Assembly: GCA_022710935.1 (NCBI GenBank)
Contig: JAKLFY010000037.1
Location: 1-62,019, forward strand
Direction of reading: 5' to 3'
DNA: 62,019 bases
DNA from: Verrucomicrobiota bacterium
Lineage (GTDB): Bacteria > Verrucomicrobiota > Verrucomicrobiia > Limisphaerales > J093
Of the stretch, positions 53,266 through 60,558 are shown piece by piece; within the stretch, counting starts at the first letter, position 1, and each line of letters starts with the position of its first letter. The position numbers and the translations under genes are program-made. The notes under the pieces are model-generated. The model ran no database searches and was not told the origin of the DNA. It saw only the letters and a list, made by a program, of their open reading frames with translations.

Positions 53266-53811
53266 TCACTTGAAAGCCTCCGCCAGCAGGTCCACCGACG
53301 GCACAGGCCCGGCAGGGAGACTGTTGATCGAGTCAAAATCGCGCCACAGTTCGACCTCGGCCAGGCTGATCGCGGGAAGGGCCTCGAGACTGCGCGCCAA
53401 GGCCTCGCGCTGGCGCGCCTGATGGTAAGGAACGGCGATGAGCAAGGCCAGCACCCCGCACGCAGCCGCCGACCGCCAACCGTACGTCAACGCCCCAACC
53501 CATCGCCTCCAGGCCAGCGTGTCGTGCGCGCGACGCCGATCGGAGGACCGATCGACCTGATGGAGCACCTGCGCCGTAAAATTCGTGGACGGTGGAATGT
53601 CCGGCAGAAGACGCAAACAGCGGGTCAACCTCTCATCCAAAACCCAATCCGCGCGGGCGTCCGGGTGGGCGGCCAACCACGCCTCAAGTCGGGCCTTCTC
53701 CAGACCGTTCAACTCACGCTGAACGGCAATCGCCCAGAGGTCCTGGTACTCCGACTCATTCACGTCGTATGTATAACCGGAACGATCGGGAAGTTGCGCT
53801 TCGGGGCGCAT
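53266..53811 (-). CDS. Anti-sigma-factor-like membrane protein
   Basis: A protein of about 181 residues if ATG 53811 is used. GTG 53763 (VNESEYQDLW, a typical start of this type) is an alternative giving 165 residues, and TTG 53835 a third. The N-terminal half (LWAIAVQRELNGLEKARLEA, WLAAHPDARADWVLDERLTR) matches the anti-sigma layout of PVC bacteria without a zinc-finger; a single membrane helix follows (SAAACGVLALLIAVPYH), then a short periplasmic tail (ALPAISLAEVELWRDFDSIN). It should hold an ECF sigma factor at the membrane. The expected sigma gene is not upstream: the region 5' is a divergent gene. It lies 83 bases before the DUF3106 gene and the two probably form a unit. Confidence 0.72.
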   Translation of the reverse strand: MRPEAQLPDRSGYTYDVNESEYQDLWAIAVQRELNGLEKARLEAWLAAHPDARADWVLDERLTRCLRLLPDIPPSTNFTAQVLHQVDRSSDRRRAHDTLAWRRWVGALTYGWRSAAACGVLALLIAVPYHQARQREALARSLEALPAISLAEVELWRDFDSINSLPAGPVPSVDLLAEAFK

Positions 53812-53864
53812 TCCGGCGATTGTCAGGGTGGGCAAATACCCAGTTCTGGTCTAACCTCCACCCA

Positions 53865-56516
53865 ATGCAGCACTTCATCGACCGCCCGAGCCCGATCCGA
53901 CCCTGTTCGCAGATTGAATCGGCATGCCCTCGCGCCGCGCGACACTCCGCGCCGCTTCACCAATCGAGGCGCTCCGGTCCGGTTTGTCCATCCCTCCGAT
54001 GGGCGGGCTCCACGACTCCGACGCTCCTCGCCGTGATGCTCCTGATTGCGCTGGGCGCGCGCGCGGCTGGCTCTGACCCCGCAGGGCGACTGGCCTATTG
54101 GCGCTTCGAGGATCCCCAATGGGCGGACGTTCAGGGGCGGCACCCGCTTGCTGCCGCAAACGTGACTGCCGCCCCCAGCTTCGATGGCGCGGCTCTGTGT
54201 CAATCGTCAACCAATAGCCCGGCCTGTCTCCTGATCGGCTGCGCCGACACGACGGGAGCCCGCGTCCTGGCCCCCGCGCAGGGCGCGATTCGTTTCCTGT
54301 ACAAACCACTGTGGGCGAGTCCGGACACGGTGCCGAGGCTTCCCCGCGCCTGGCCGCGCACCCCGGGGCGATGGCTCCGCCTGTTCGAAGCCGGGGTCCA
54401 GGGACCTCAGGGCCGCGTGGCTCAGTGGATGATGTCGATCGATCCGGTCGGCACAAACCTCATCGTCCACACCCGTGACGCCGCCGGCGCGGTGCGCACA
54501 AACCTCCAGGTCCCGATAAGCTGGACCGCCGCGGTGGTTGCGCCGCGAGACACGAACCGCACCGAGCCGGTCCAATGGCGCGAGATCATCCTCAACTACG
54601 GACCCGAGACCTGCGCCCTAATCGTCAACGGGGTCGTGCAGCAGGATTGGTTCACACGCGGCCTCGCCGGTCAGGGCCTGCCCCCGCTGGCCGGTTCCTC
54701 CGCAAGAGAGCAGGTCTTCTCGATCGGAAGCACCCTGACCGGCGAGCTTCCAGCCGAGGGACTCTTCGATGAGGTCGAGACCTTCGACCGCACGCTCTCG
54801 CCATTGCGCAGCTATGCCTACCTCGCCCAAACCGGCCTGCACGCCGAAATCGCAGCCTCGCCGCCCAGCGTCAAATTGTCCTGGTTCACCCTCGGCAACG
54901 AACGCCAACCCCTCGAACGGGTCGAACCGGGGAATCCCAACCCCCTGTTGCTGGCCACGAACCTCACAGGCATGTCGTACACCGATACTCGAGATCTCCG
55001 ACTTGGCGGTGTCTACATGTATCGCCTCGGCGGCCAGCGACTCATCGTCGGCGTCAACCAACCGCCAACCGATCAGCGCGGACGCGCCATCGTCCTGGTC
55101 GATCGCACCCTGGCCTCTGGTCTGAGGTCGGAGCTGGATCAGTTCCTGGCAGACCTGGCAGGCGACGGCTGGACGGTGTCACGTCACGACGCGCCGCGCC
55201 ACGACGATGACGCCTGGAAAACCGGCCCCGTCAATGCCGCCTATCGGACCGACGTCGCCCGCATCAGGTCGCTCGTCGCCGCCGAGTATCGTGCTGCTCC
55301 GGACCAAACGTGCGCCTTGATCCTCATTGGCCATGTCACCATCCCCTACTCGGGCCTCGCCGCCGAAGACGGCCACATCGACCACAACGGCGCCTGGCCC
55401 GCCGACGCCTATTACGGCGACATCCAGGGCGATTGGACCGACGAGACCGTGCGGACGGCCTCGTCGGTCCAAAACCCGCTGCTCCGCAACATTCCGGATG
55501 ACGGGAAGTTCGATCAGCACATGTTCCCCAAGCCAACCCGGCCCGACGCCACACGGGCGGTCCCCGGCCTCGACCTGGCGGTCGGACGAATCGACTTCGC
55601 CCGGCTGCCCGCATTTCGGGGAACGTCTGAGAGAAACCTGCTGCGTCAGTACCTGACGAAGAACCATCGCTATCGTCACAAGGAACTGACCTTCCGGCAA
55701 AGTGCGTTGATCGGCGGCTATTTCGGAAACCCATACCACAACGAAAGCAGGGTGCTCTACCACATCGGGAACCTGCTGGCCTATCGCCTCTATCGCCCGG
55801 TCCTCGAAACCGTGCTCGATGGCGACGCACTGGCCGCGGATGCCAGCGCCGTCTGGGCTGTTCAAGGTGGTTACGGCCATCCAACCGCCCTCCACAACAG
55901 CGTCAGCATGAACCCGGGCCTCGGCGTCAAGCGCGTGGACGCCGCCGATCTCGCGCAATCCAGCCCCACGCCCAAAGCCGGATTCTACGTCCTCAAAGGA
56001 TCTTACTTCGGGGATTGGAACTACACCGAGAACAACTTCATGCGCGCCGTCCTGGCCTTGCCCGACTCCGGATTGGCCGCCGTTTGGACCCGGTTTACGC
56101 CCTGGGCAGTCGAACTCGCCGGACTGGGGGATCCGCTCGTCCCGACGCTCCTGGCCACCGCGCGCGGGGACATCACCGTTCGCAACTGCAGCCTGTTGGG
56201 CGACCCGACCCTGCGGCTCTTTGTCACCGCGCCCCCCCGCCGTTTGACCGCAGCGCGTGCCGGGAATCGCGTCAATCTGGCATGGACCCCCTCGCCCGAC
56301 GCCGCTCAAGGCTACCTGGTGTACAGGTCCGAGAACGGGTTGAGCGGACCGTTCGTTCGCGTGAGCGCCTCGCCCGTCGCCGGCAGCGCGTTCGCCGACC
56401 CGAGCGCCCCGTCAGGCCCCCTGCTTTACCAGGTGCGTGCCTGTCAACTCCTCACCACGGGGTGCGGGGCGTTCACCAACACCAGCCAGGGCGCAATGGC
56501 CGACATACGCCGCTAG
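53865..56516 (+). CDS. Gingipain-fold (C25-like) protein with LamG and FN3 domains
   Basis: A protein of about 883 residues from ATG 53865; further upstream the frame is antisense to the anti-sigma-like gene. After a long basic leader, TLLAVMLLIALGARAAG is the signal sequence. Residues about 60-290 form a LamG-like jelly roll (RLAYWRFEDPQWADVQGRHP, GLFDEVETFDRTLSP). The middle is a C25-peptidase-like fold: LILIGHVTIPYSGLAAEDGH, IDHNGAWPADAYYGDIQGDW, LDLAVGRIDFARLPAF, and the typical end VRNCSLLGDPTLRLFV. I cannot place the usual gingipain His-Gly/Cys dyad (VWAVQGGYGHPTALHNSVSM lacks a Cys), so it may be inactive or a related fold. The C-terminus is a fibronectin type III domain (VNLAWTPSPDAAQGYLVYRS). 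Surface or secreted role is inferred. Confidence 0.72.
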   Translation: MQHFIDRPSPIRPCSQIESACPRAARHSAPLHQSRRSGPVCPSLRWAGSTTPTLLAVMLLIALGARAAGSDPAGRLAYWRFEDPQWADVQGRHPLAAANVTAAPSFDGAALCQSSTNSPACLLIGCADTTGARVLAPAQGAIRFLYKPLWASPDTVPRLPRAWPRTPGRWLRLFEAGVQGPQGRVAQWMMSIDPVGTNLIVHTRDAAGAVRTNLQVPISWTAAVVAPRDTNRTEPVQWREIILNYGPETCALIVNGVVQQDWFTRGLAGQGLPPLAGSSAREQVFSIGSTLTGELPAEGLFDEVETFDRTLSPLRSYAYLAQTGLHAEIAASPPSVKLSWFTLGNERQPLERVEPGNPNPLLLATNLTGMSYTDTRDLRLGGVYMYRLGGQRLIVGVNQPPTDQRGRAIVLVDRTLASGLRSELDQFLADLAGDGWTVSRHDAPRHDDDAWKTGPVNAAYRTDVARIRSLVAAEYRAAPDQTCALILIGHVTIPYSGLAAEDGHIDHNGAWPADAYYGDIQGDWTDETVRTASSVQNPLLRNIPDDGKFDQHMFPKPTRPDATRAVPGLDLAVGRIDFARLPAFRGTSERNLLRQYLTKNHRYRHKELTFRQSALIGGYFGNPYHNESRVLYHIGNLLAYRLYRPVLETVLDGDALAADASAVWAVQGGYGHPTALHNSVSMNPGLGVKRVDAADLAQSSPTPKAGFYVLKGSYFGDWNYTENNFMRAVLALPDSGLAAVWTRFTPWAVELAGLGDPLVPTLLATARGDITVRNCSLLGDPTLRLFVTAPPRRLTAARAGNRVNLAWTPSPDAAQGYLVYRSENGLSGPFVRVSASPVAGSAFADPSAPSGPLLYQVRACQLLTTGCGAFTNTSQGAMADIRR

Positions 56517-56532
56517 CCTGCATTTCTCACCA
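56516..56532 (+). repeat. 17-bp direct repeat, copy 1
   Basis: GCCTGCATTTCTCACCA occurs here and again at 58654-58670 in the same orientation. The two copies bracket the IS66/DUF4338 remnants and the ceramidase-like gene, and each lies at the end of a decayed leftward frame (read as KSW-stop or KKW-stop). It may be the edge of an old mobile element. Confidence 0.5.
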
Positions 56533-56721
56533 GCTTTTGATGTCATCTGACCGGTCACCGTCACATTTCACCTGAAATGCGGGCTCATCAGAAACCCGCG
56601 CCCCAAACCGATCGACCCAATCTCGACCACACTGTGTCCGCGTGCGCGCGTCACCCAAGCGGCTGGGGCGCGTCCCGGCGTTGCTGAACCGATCAGCCAA
56701 TTCCCCTTGCTGGGCGCGGGT

Positions 56722-56835
56722 TTCATCGATGGGCGCAGAGGTTTCAACGGCCTCTACACCCTGGTCAAAGAGACGCTGCACCAGGAGCCCACGTCCGGTT
56801 ATCTCTTTGTCTTCCTGAACAATCGAATGCGCTGT
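56722..56835 (+). pseudogene. IS66 orf2 (tnpB-like) remnant
   Basis: Reads FIDGRRGFNGLYTLVKETLH then QEPTSGYLFVFLNNRMR, matching the conserved start of IS66 accessory protein 2 (M-R-x-x-F-x-G-L-x-x-L-V-x-x-x-L-x-x-x-P-x-S-G-x-x-F-V-F-x-N-x-x-R). The frame ends without the Lys/Leu/Tyr-rich second half, and no IS66 transposase follows. Confidence 0.55.
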
Positions 56836-57107
56836 GGGTCGCCACGGACCTGGAGTGGTCGAAGCCGGGCCCAGGGATTCGTGGCGCGCTGAGCGACCTG
56901 GAGCCGCTGCGCCTGCAAGAGGTCAGTGCCGAGCCTGCCGCACGGGCCTGGGTCAAAGAGGCGCTGGTGGCCAACAACACGCGCCTTCTGATCCTGCCCT
57001 GGGTCCGAGTGCCCGGTTTGGGCACACCCACGTCCTGCGTCGCGGGCCTTGATTGGGGGGGCGAGTTGGGACAAGAATGCGTCAGATACAATCCAGTCGA
57101 GGCATGA
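56832..57107 (+). pseudogene. DUF4338/DruA-like remnant
   Basis: A 91-codon frame without a start. It contains LSDLEPLRLQEVSAEPAARA and then ANNTRLLILPWVRVPGL, which resembles the N-N/S-x-R-F-L-I-L-P-W-V-x-V-P core of DUF4338, the domain of Druantia DruA, a family also carried by IS66-type elements in PVC bacteria. The segment that should lie between these two blocks (with the H-Y-L-G motif) is missing, so an internal deletion has occurred. Assignment by motif only. Confidence 0.4.
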
Positions 57108-58501
57108 ATGCGATCGTCAAATCAATCCTGATCCTGAATCTGGCTCTCACCCTCCCGGTCGCGCAGACCGCTGATGTTCGTGTTGGCGTGGCGGCTGCCG
57201 ACATCACGCCGCCGCTGGGCATCCCGATGGCGGGCTATTACCATGCGCGCGGTGCGGATGGCGTCCTTGACCCGCTGTTGAGCAAGGCCATGGTCATCGA
57301 GGCGGACGGCGTTCGGGCGGCTTTTGTGGCATTGGACCTGATTTCCGTGACGCGCGAGATCACGGACCAAGCCCGCGTCGAGATCGAGAAGTCAACCGGC
57401 GTACCGGGGGCGCATGTGATGCTCTCAGCCACCCACGCCCATACGGGACCCGAGTTGGCCGGCAGGGGCAAGCGCGGCGGGGACATGGGCGGGCAGCGGC
57501 AATTGTCGGTCGAGTACACGGAGGGTTTGCCGGCCAGGATCGCCGAGAGCGTCCGTTTGGCCAATGAGCGTCTCGAGCCCGCTCGACTCCGCGCAGTCAA
57601 GGGGCGTTGCGACGACCTGACGTTTAACCGCCGCTATTACCTGCGCGACGGGACGGTGGGCTGGAATCCCGGCAAGCTGAACCTGAATATTGTCAGGCCT
57701 GCCGGCCCGAGCGACGACGAGGTGGGGATACTCTACGTCGAGAGATCCGGCGCAACCGGTCCGGCCCAGGCCATCGCGACGTGCGTCAACTTCGCCATGC
57801 ACGCCGACACCACAGGCGGCAGCAAGCTCGGATCCGATTGGCCGGGGGCCTTGAGCCGGGTGCTGGCGGGCTACCACGGCACGAATCATCTCAGCCTGGT
57901 GACACTCGGCACATGCGGCAATCTCAATCATTTGGACTTTGGCTGGGCCTGGCCGCAAGGCACACCGATCGAGCCGTATCGGATCGGGACGGTGCTGGGC
58001 GCGGCGGTCTTTGGCGCCTACAAGCAGCTTGAGCCGGTCGCGGCCGGGCCGCTGCGGGTGCGATCCGAGACGGTGGAACTCGCGTTGCCGGAGGTGACGC
58101 CCGCCCAGGTCGAGGAGGCCCGTCAGACATTGGCTGTCACCAAGGACGATCAGGGCGCCAATTTCATGAAACAGGTGCGGGCCTATCGCGTGCTGGACAT
58201 TGCCGAACGGGCGGGCCGGCCTTACCGGGTCGAGGTGCAGGCCGTGGCGCTGGGCGCCGACGTGGCCTGGGTCAGCCTGCCGGGCGAGGTGTTTGTCGAG
58301 TTGGGGTTGGCCATCAAGAAACGGTCTCCGTTCCCCCACACCTACGTGGTCGAGTTGGCCAACGAGAACATCGGTTACATTCCCGACCGCCGCAGCTACG
58401 CCGAGGGCAACTACGAACCCGAGAGCGCCCGGTGCGCCGCCGGGTCCGGGGAGGCATTGGTCGAGGCAGCCGTTCGCCTGCTGACCGCCCTGCGCCAGTA
58501 G
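57104..58501 (+). CDS. Neutral ceramidase-like secreted protein
   Basis: A 465-residue protein with a signal peptide (VKSILILNLALTLPVAQTAD). ATG 57104 is used; ATG 57077 would add nine residues and has a GGGA at a better distance, so the start is uncertain. The N-terminal ceramidase/alkaline-lipase-type domain starts VGVAAADITPPLGIPMAGYY. HAHTGPE (111-117) supplies the metal-binding His residues, and VTLGTCGNLNHLDF and LPGEVFVELGLAIKKRSPF are the later family blocks. Neutral ceramidases use zinc to split ceramide; PVC members are many and have unknown substrates, so a carbohydrate- or lipid-ester hydrolase role is open. It is shorter than animal enzymes and lacks their C-terminal domain. Mobile-element scraps lie on both sides. 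Confidence 0.82.
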   Translation: MNAIVKSILILNLALTLPVAQTADVRVGVAAADITPPLGIPMAGYYHARGADGVLDPLLSKAMVIEADGVRAAFVALDLISVTREITDQARVEIEKSTGVPGAHVMLSATHAHTGPELAGRGKRGGDMGGQRQLSVEYTEGLPARIAESVRLANERLEPARLRAVKGRCDDLTFNRRYYLRDGTVGWNPGKLNLNIVRPAGPSDDEVGILYVERSGATGPAQAIATCVNFAMHADTTGGSKLGSDWPGALSRVLAGYHGTNHLSLVTLGTCGNLNHLDFGWAWPQGTPIEPYRIGTVLGAAVFGAYKQLEPVAAGPLRVRSETVELALPEVTPAQVEEARQTLAVTKDDQGANFMKQVRAYRVLDIAERAGRPYRVEVQAVALGADVAWVSLPGEVFVELGLAIKKRSPFPHTYVVELANENIGYIPDRRSYAEGNYEPESARCAAGSGEALVEAAVRLLTALRQ

Positions 58502-58653
58502 CGCGTCACGGATCATAGCCTTGGATCCACAGGCTCGCTCCTGAGCACCTCGACCACATCCAACGGTTGAGGGCGCCTTCGAGAACTTCGAAATGCCGGA
58601 ACGGTTTCGGACAGGTCAACGTGCGATCTTCGGGATCACTCGTCGCACGCCGA

Positions 58654-58670
58654 GCCTGCATTTCTCACCA
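58654..58670 (+). repeat. 17-bp direct repeat, copy 2
   Basis: The second copy of GCCTGCATTTCTCACCA (first at 56516-56532). It covers the stop of a leftward decayed frame. Confidence 0.5.
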
Positions 58671-58958
58671 CTTTTTGCCACCGCGAAGCCGGAGTTCACA
58701 AGAGAAGTCAGCATGCAGGCCAGCGAGTTGCAGAGGGGTCGGTCGGTTGGTGCCCGCCACTTGCGTCCCGCTCATGTGCCATTCGCCCCGGAGTTCCGCC
58801 AAGTCAATGTCCAACAAATCGAGATCCGGATGACGGTCATGGCGGCGTCCCAATTCGCGGATGAGGCGAAAGCGCCTCTGCTGAAAGAACGAGTCGGATG
58901 CCGACCACCACGGGGAACCGTCTGGGTGACACGGTTGTTCCAGGGTTCGCCTTCTTTC
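58665..58958 (-). pseudogene. Unidentified coding remnant
   Basis: A 97-codon leftward frame bounded by stops, without a convincing start. It reads HPDGSPWWSASDSFFQQRRF then RLIRELGRRHDRHPDLDLLD and IDLAELRGEWHMSG, ending RLRGGKKW-stop. The composition looks like real protein rather than chance, but I do not recognise the family. It overlaps no other gene and lies in a region full of remnants. Confidence 0.3.
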
Positions 58959-58973
58959 TCATGATCGGTCTGG

Positions 58974-59863
58974 TCAGTCGGATAACGCTCCCGCAAACGC
59001 CCCCTGGCTGGTCAGAGCCCCGGCCGGGCTGTCCGGACTCAATCGGTAGTCGCGATGGTCTGGGTCGAGAAACTGGGGGTCGGCCAACAGGGATTGGCGA
59101 TCAAACCCGCGTGCGTGCATGAAGGCGGCGAAGTCGTCCGCGCCGACACGCCGCTGGCCCCAGAGCAGCATCGGGCCGCGGGCCGGGTGCCAGCAATTGC
59201 GGTCCATCACCAGCGCGCTCGTCCAGTCGCGTCCGTGCAGGCGCAACAGGGAATCGGTTGCGTTGGAGAAGATGTTGCCTGCAATCACGAAGTTCGTGGT
59301 GGCGGCGGAGTTGTCGTAGAACATCAGGTGGCGGCCGTTCGGATCGGGGCGTTGCTCATGGCCGCAGCCGCAGCCGGCGTCGACGCAGGTGTTGTGCTCG
59401 AACACGATATTGCGCGTTACACTGCCGGAGCCATGGTTCCAGTATTCGAACGAGTATTCGCTGTTCCAGATCACATTGCGGCGGTAGACGAGGTTCTCTC
59501 CACGTACGCGCGCCCGCTTTGGTCGATGATCTGCTTGCGCAATGCCAATTCGATGCTGCGAGACTGGGTGGCCGGGTTGTCGTCCGAGCGGAGTTTCACC
59601 GGTTTGGTGCGGGCATCATAGTAGTAATCGCCGTCCCGGTGCAGGTCGGCTTCGGCCCACATCTTGACCCCGGTGGACCGTCCGTGGTCGAAGAGGATGT
59701 TGCCGACGTCCACGGAGAGTGGGCTGACCTGACTGCTCTGTGTCTCCGAAGGTGGTGTGGCCCAGAGATGTTCCCCAATGCGCTCCCAGTCCGCCGGGCG
59801 ATCCGCCGCCACCGAACCCAGGAGAACGGGCTTGGGCCCCTCGCCGTAGGCGCCGTACGCGGG
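58974..59863 (-). pseudogene. Parallel beta-helix protein remnant with frameshift
   Basis: Two adjacent leftward frames form one protein. The upper (59863-59471) reads YGEGPKPVLLGSVAADRPAD and WERIGEHLWAT, then VDVGNILFDHGRSTGVKMWA, up to IIDQSGRAYV. The lower (59474-58974) continues as ENLVYRRNVIWNSEYSFEYW and ITRNIVFEHN-like rungs, ending PQFLDPDHRDYRLSPDSPAG, the usual C-terminus of right-handed parallel beta-helix (pectate-lyase-like) proteins. Joining them needs a one-base insertion near 59485-59490. The N-terminal part is also missing: an in-frame stop (59864-59866) precedes the recognisable sequence. So the gene is both truncated and frameshifted. Confidence 0.65.
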
Positions 59864-59866
59864 CTA

Positions 59867-60282
59867 AGCCTCGCGACTATGCTGCACTCGCTCTCGACGT
59901 TTGGTGCCCGCTCTGTCCGACGCCTCAGCGGTCAAGTCCGTATCGCCGTCCAAATTGAACGCACGGACCGCAGCGCGCTTGGTGACGTGATAGCTGCGAC
60001 TCATCGCGTCTTTGCCGAACGATCAGCTCACCCACAACTGCTGGAGGAAGGCGCACGCAGCGAATTGGACGTCTGAATCTCCAGCGACGCTGGAAACGGC
60101 GAGGGCGGGCGGCTGTTGGGCGGAGCGACTTGTTCGCCGAATTCCCGTCACCGGTCTGCCAGGATCCAGCTCGGCCATTCGTGTGACCAGGTGGAGAGCC
60201 ATTCCGACCGTGAAGCGTTTTGCGCGGAGGTCGGACGCTGACCCGGAGCGCCAGCGCTTGGCGGGGAAGCTCAGGAGCGACA
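59867..60282. other. Gene-free stretch
   Basis: About 415 bases with short frames only. No family features were recognised. It separates the beta-helix remnant from the 28-bp repeat and probably consists of decayed sequence. Confidence 0.35.
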
Positions 60283-60310
60283 TGTCAACTATTTAGATGC
60301 GACCCCATTG
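60283..60310 (+). repeat. 28-bp repeat, copy 2 (mobile-element-like edge)
   Basis: The same sequence as at 6442-6469 (TGTCAACTATTTAGAT...ACCCCATTG), same orientation, one mismatch. It ends 3 bases before the sigma-factor remnant begins, so it probably marks the junction where the front of that gene was lost. Confidence 0.65.
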
Positions 60311-60313
60311 CCT

Positions 60314-60442
60314 TGCTTCGTCGGGCTGACTCTGGCCGAAGCGGCTGAGGTGCCGGAAATCTCGGAGCCGACGGCCAAACGCCACTGGGCCTATGCCCGG
60401 GCGTGGCTTCCTTGTGAACTCGAGCACGATTTGGCCCCCTGA
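60314..60442 (+). pseudogene. C-terminal remnant of an ECF sigma factor
   Basis: 42 codons and a stop: [20 protein letters not shown] then [20 protein letters not shown]. This is the region-4 helix-turn-helix and C-terminus of the ECF sigma factors that PVC bacteria encode in front of Ser/Thr kinase genes (R-F-F-x-G-L-T-x-x-E-x-A-x-x-L-x-x-S-x-x-T-x-x-R-x-W). Region 2 and the rest of region 4 are absent; the sequence begins right after the 28-bp repeat. The remnant cannot act as a sigma factor. The next gene follows 116 bases downstream. Confidence 0.75.
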
Positions 60443-60558
60443 GCGGCCCGGGTCCCGGTGTCTGGCCGCCGGCGCCGTGCCTCCACGCTCGGGCAGTTCA
60501 TCTCGCGGTGATCCGTTTCGCCGCGGAGTTGCGCGTTACAGAGCATCAGGAAGCTGCC

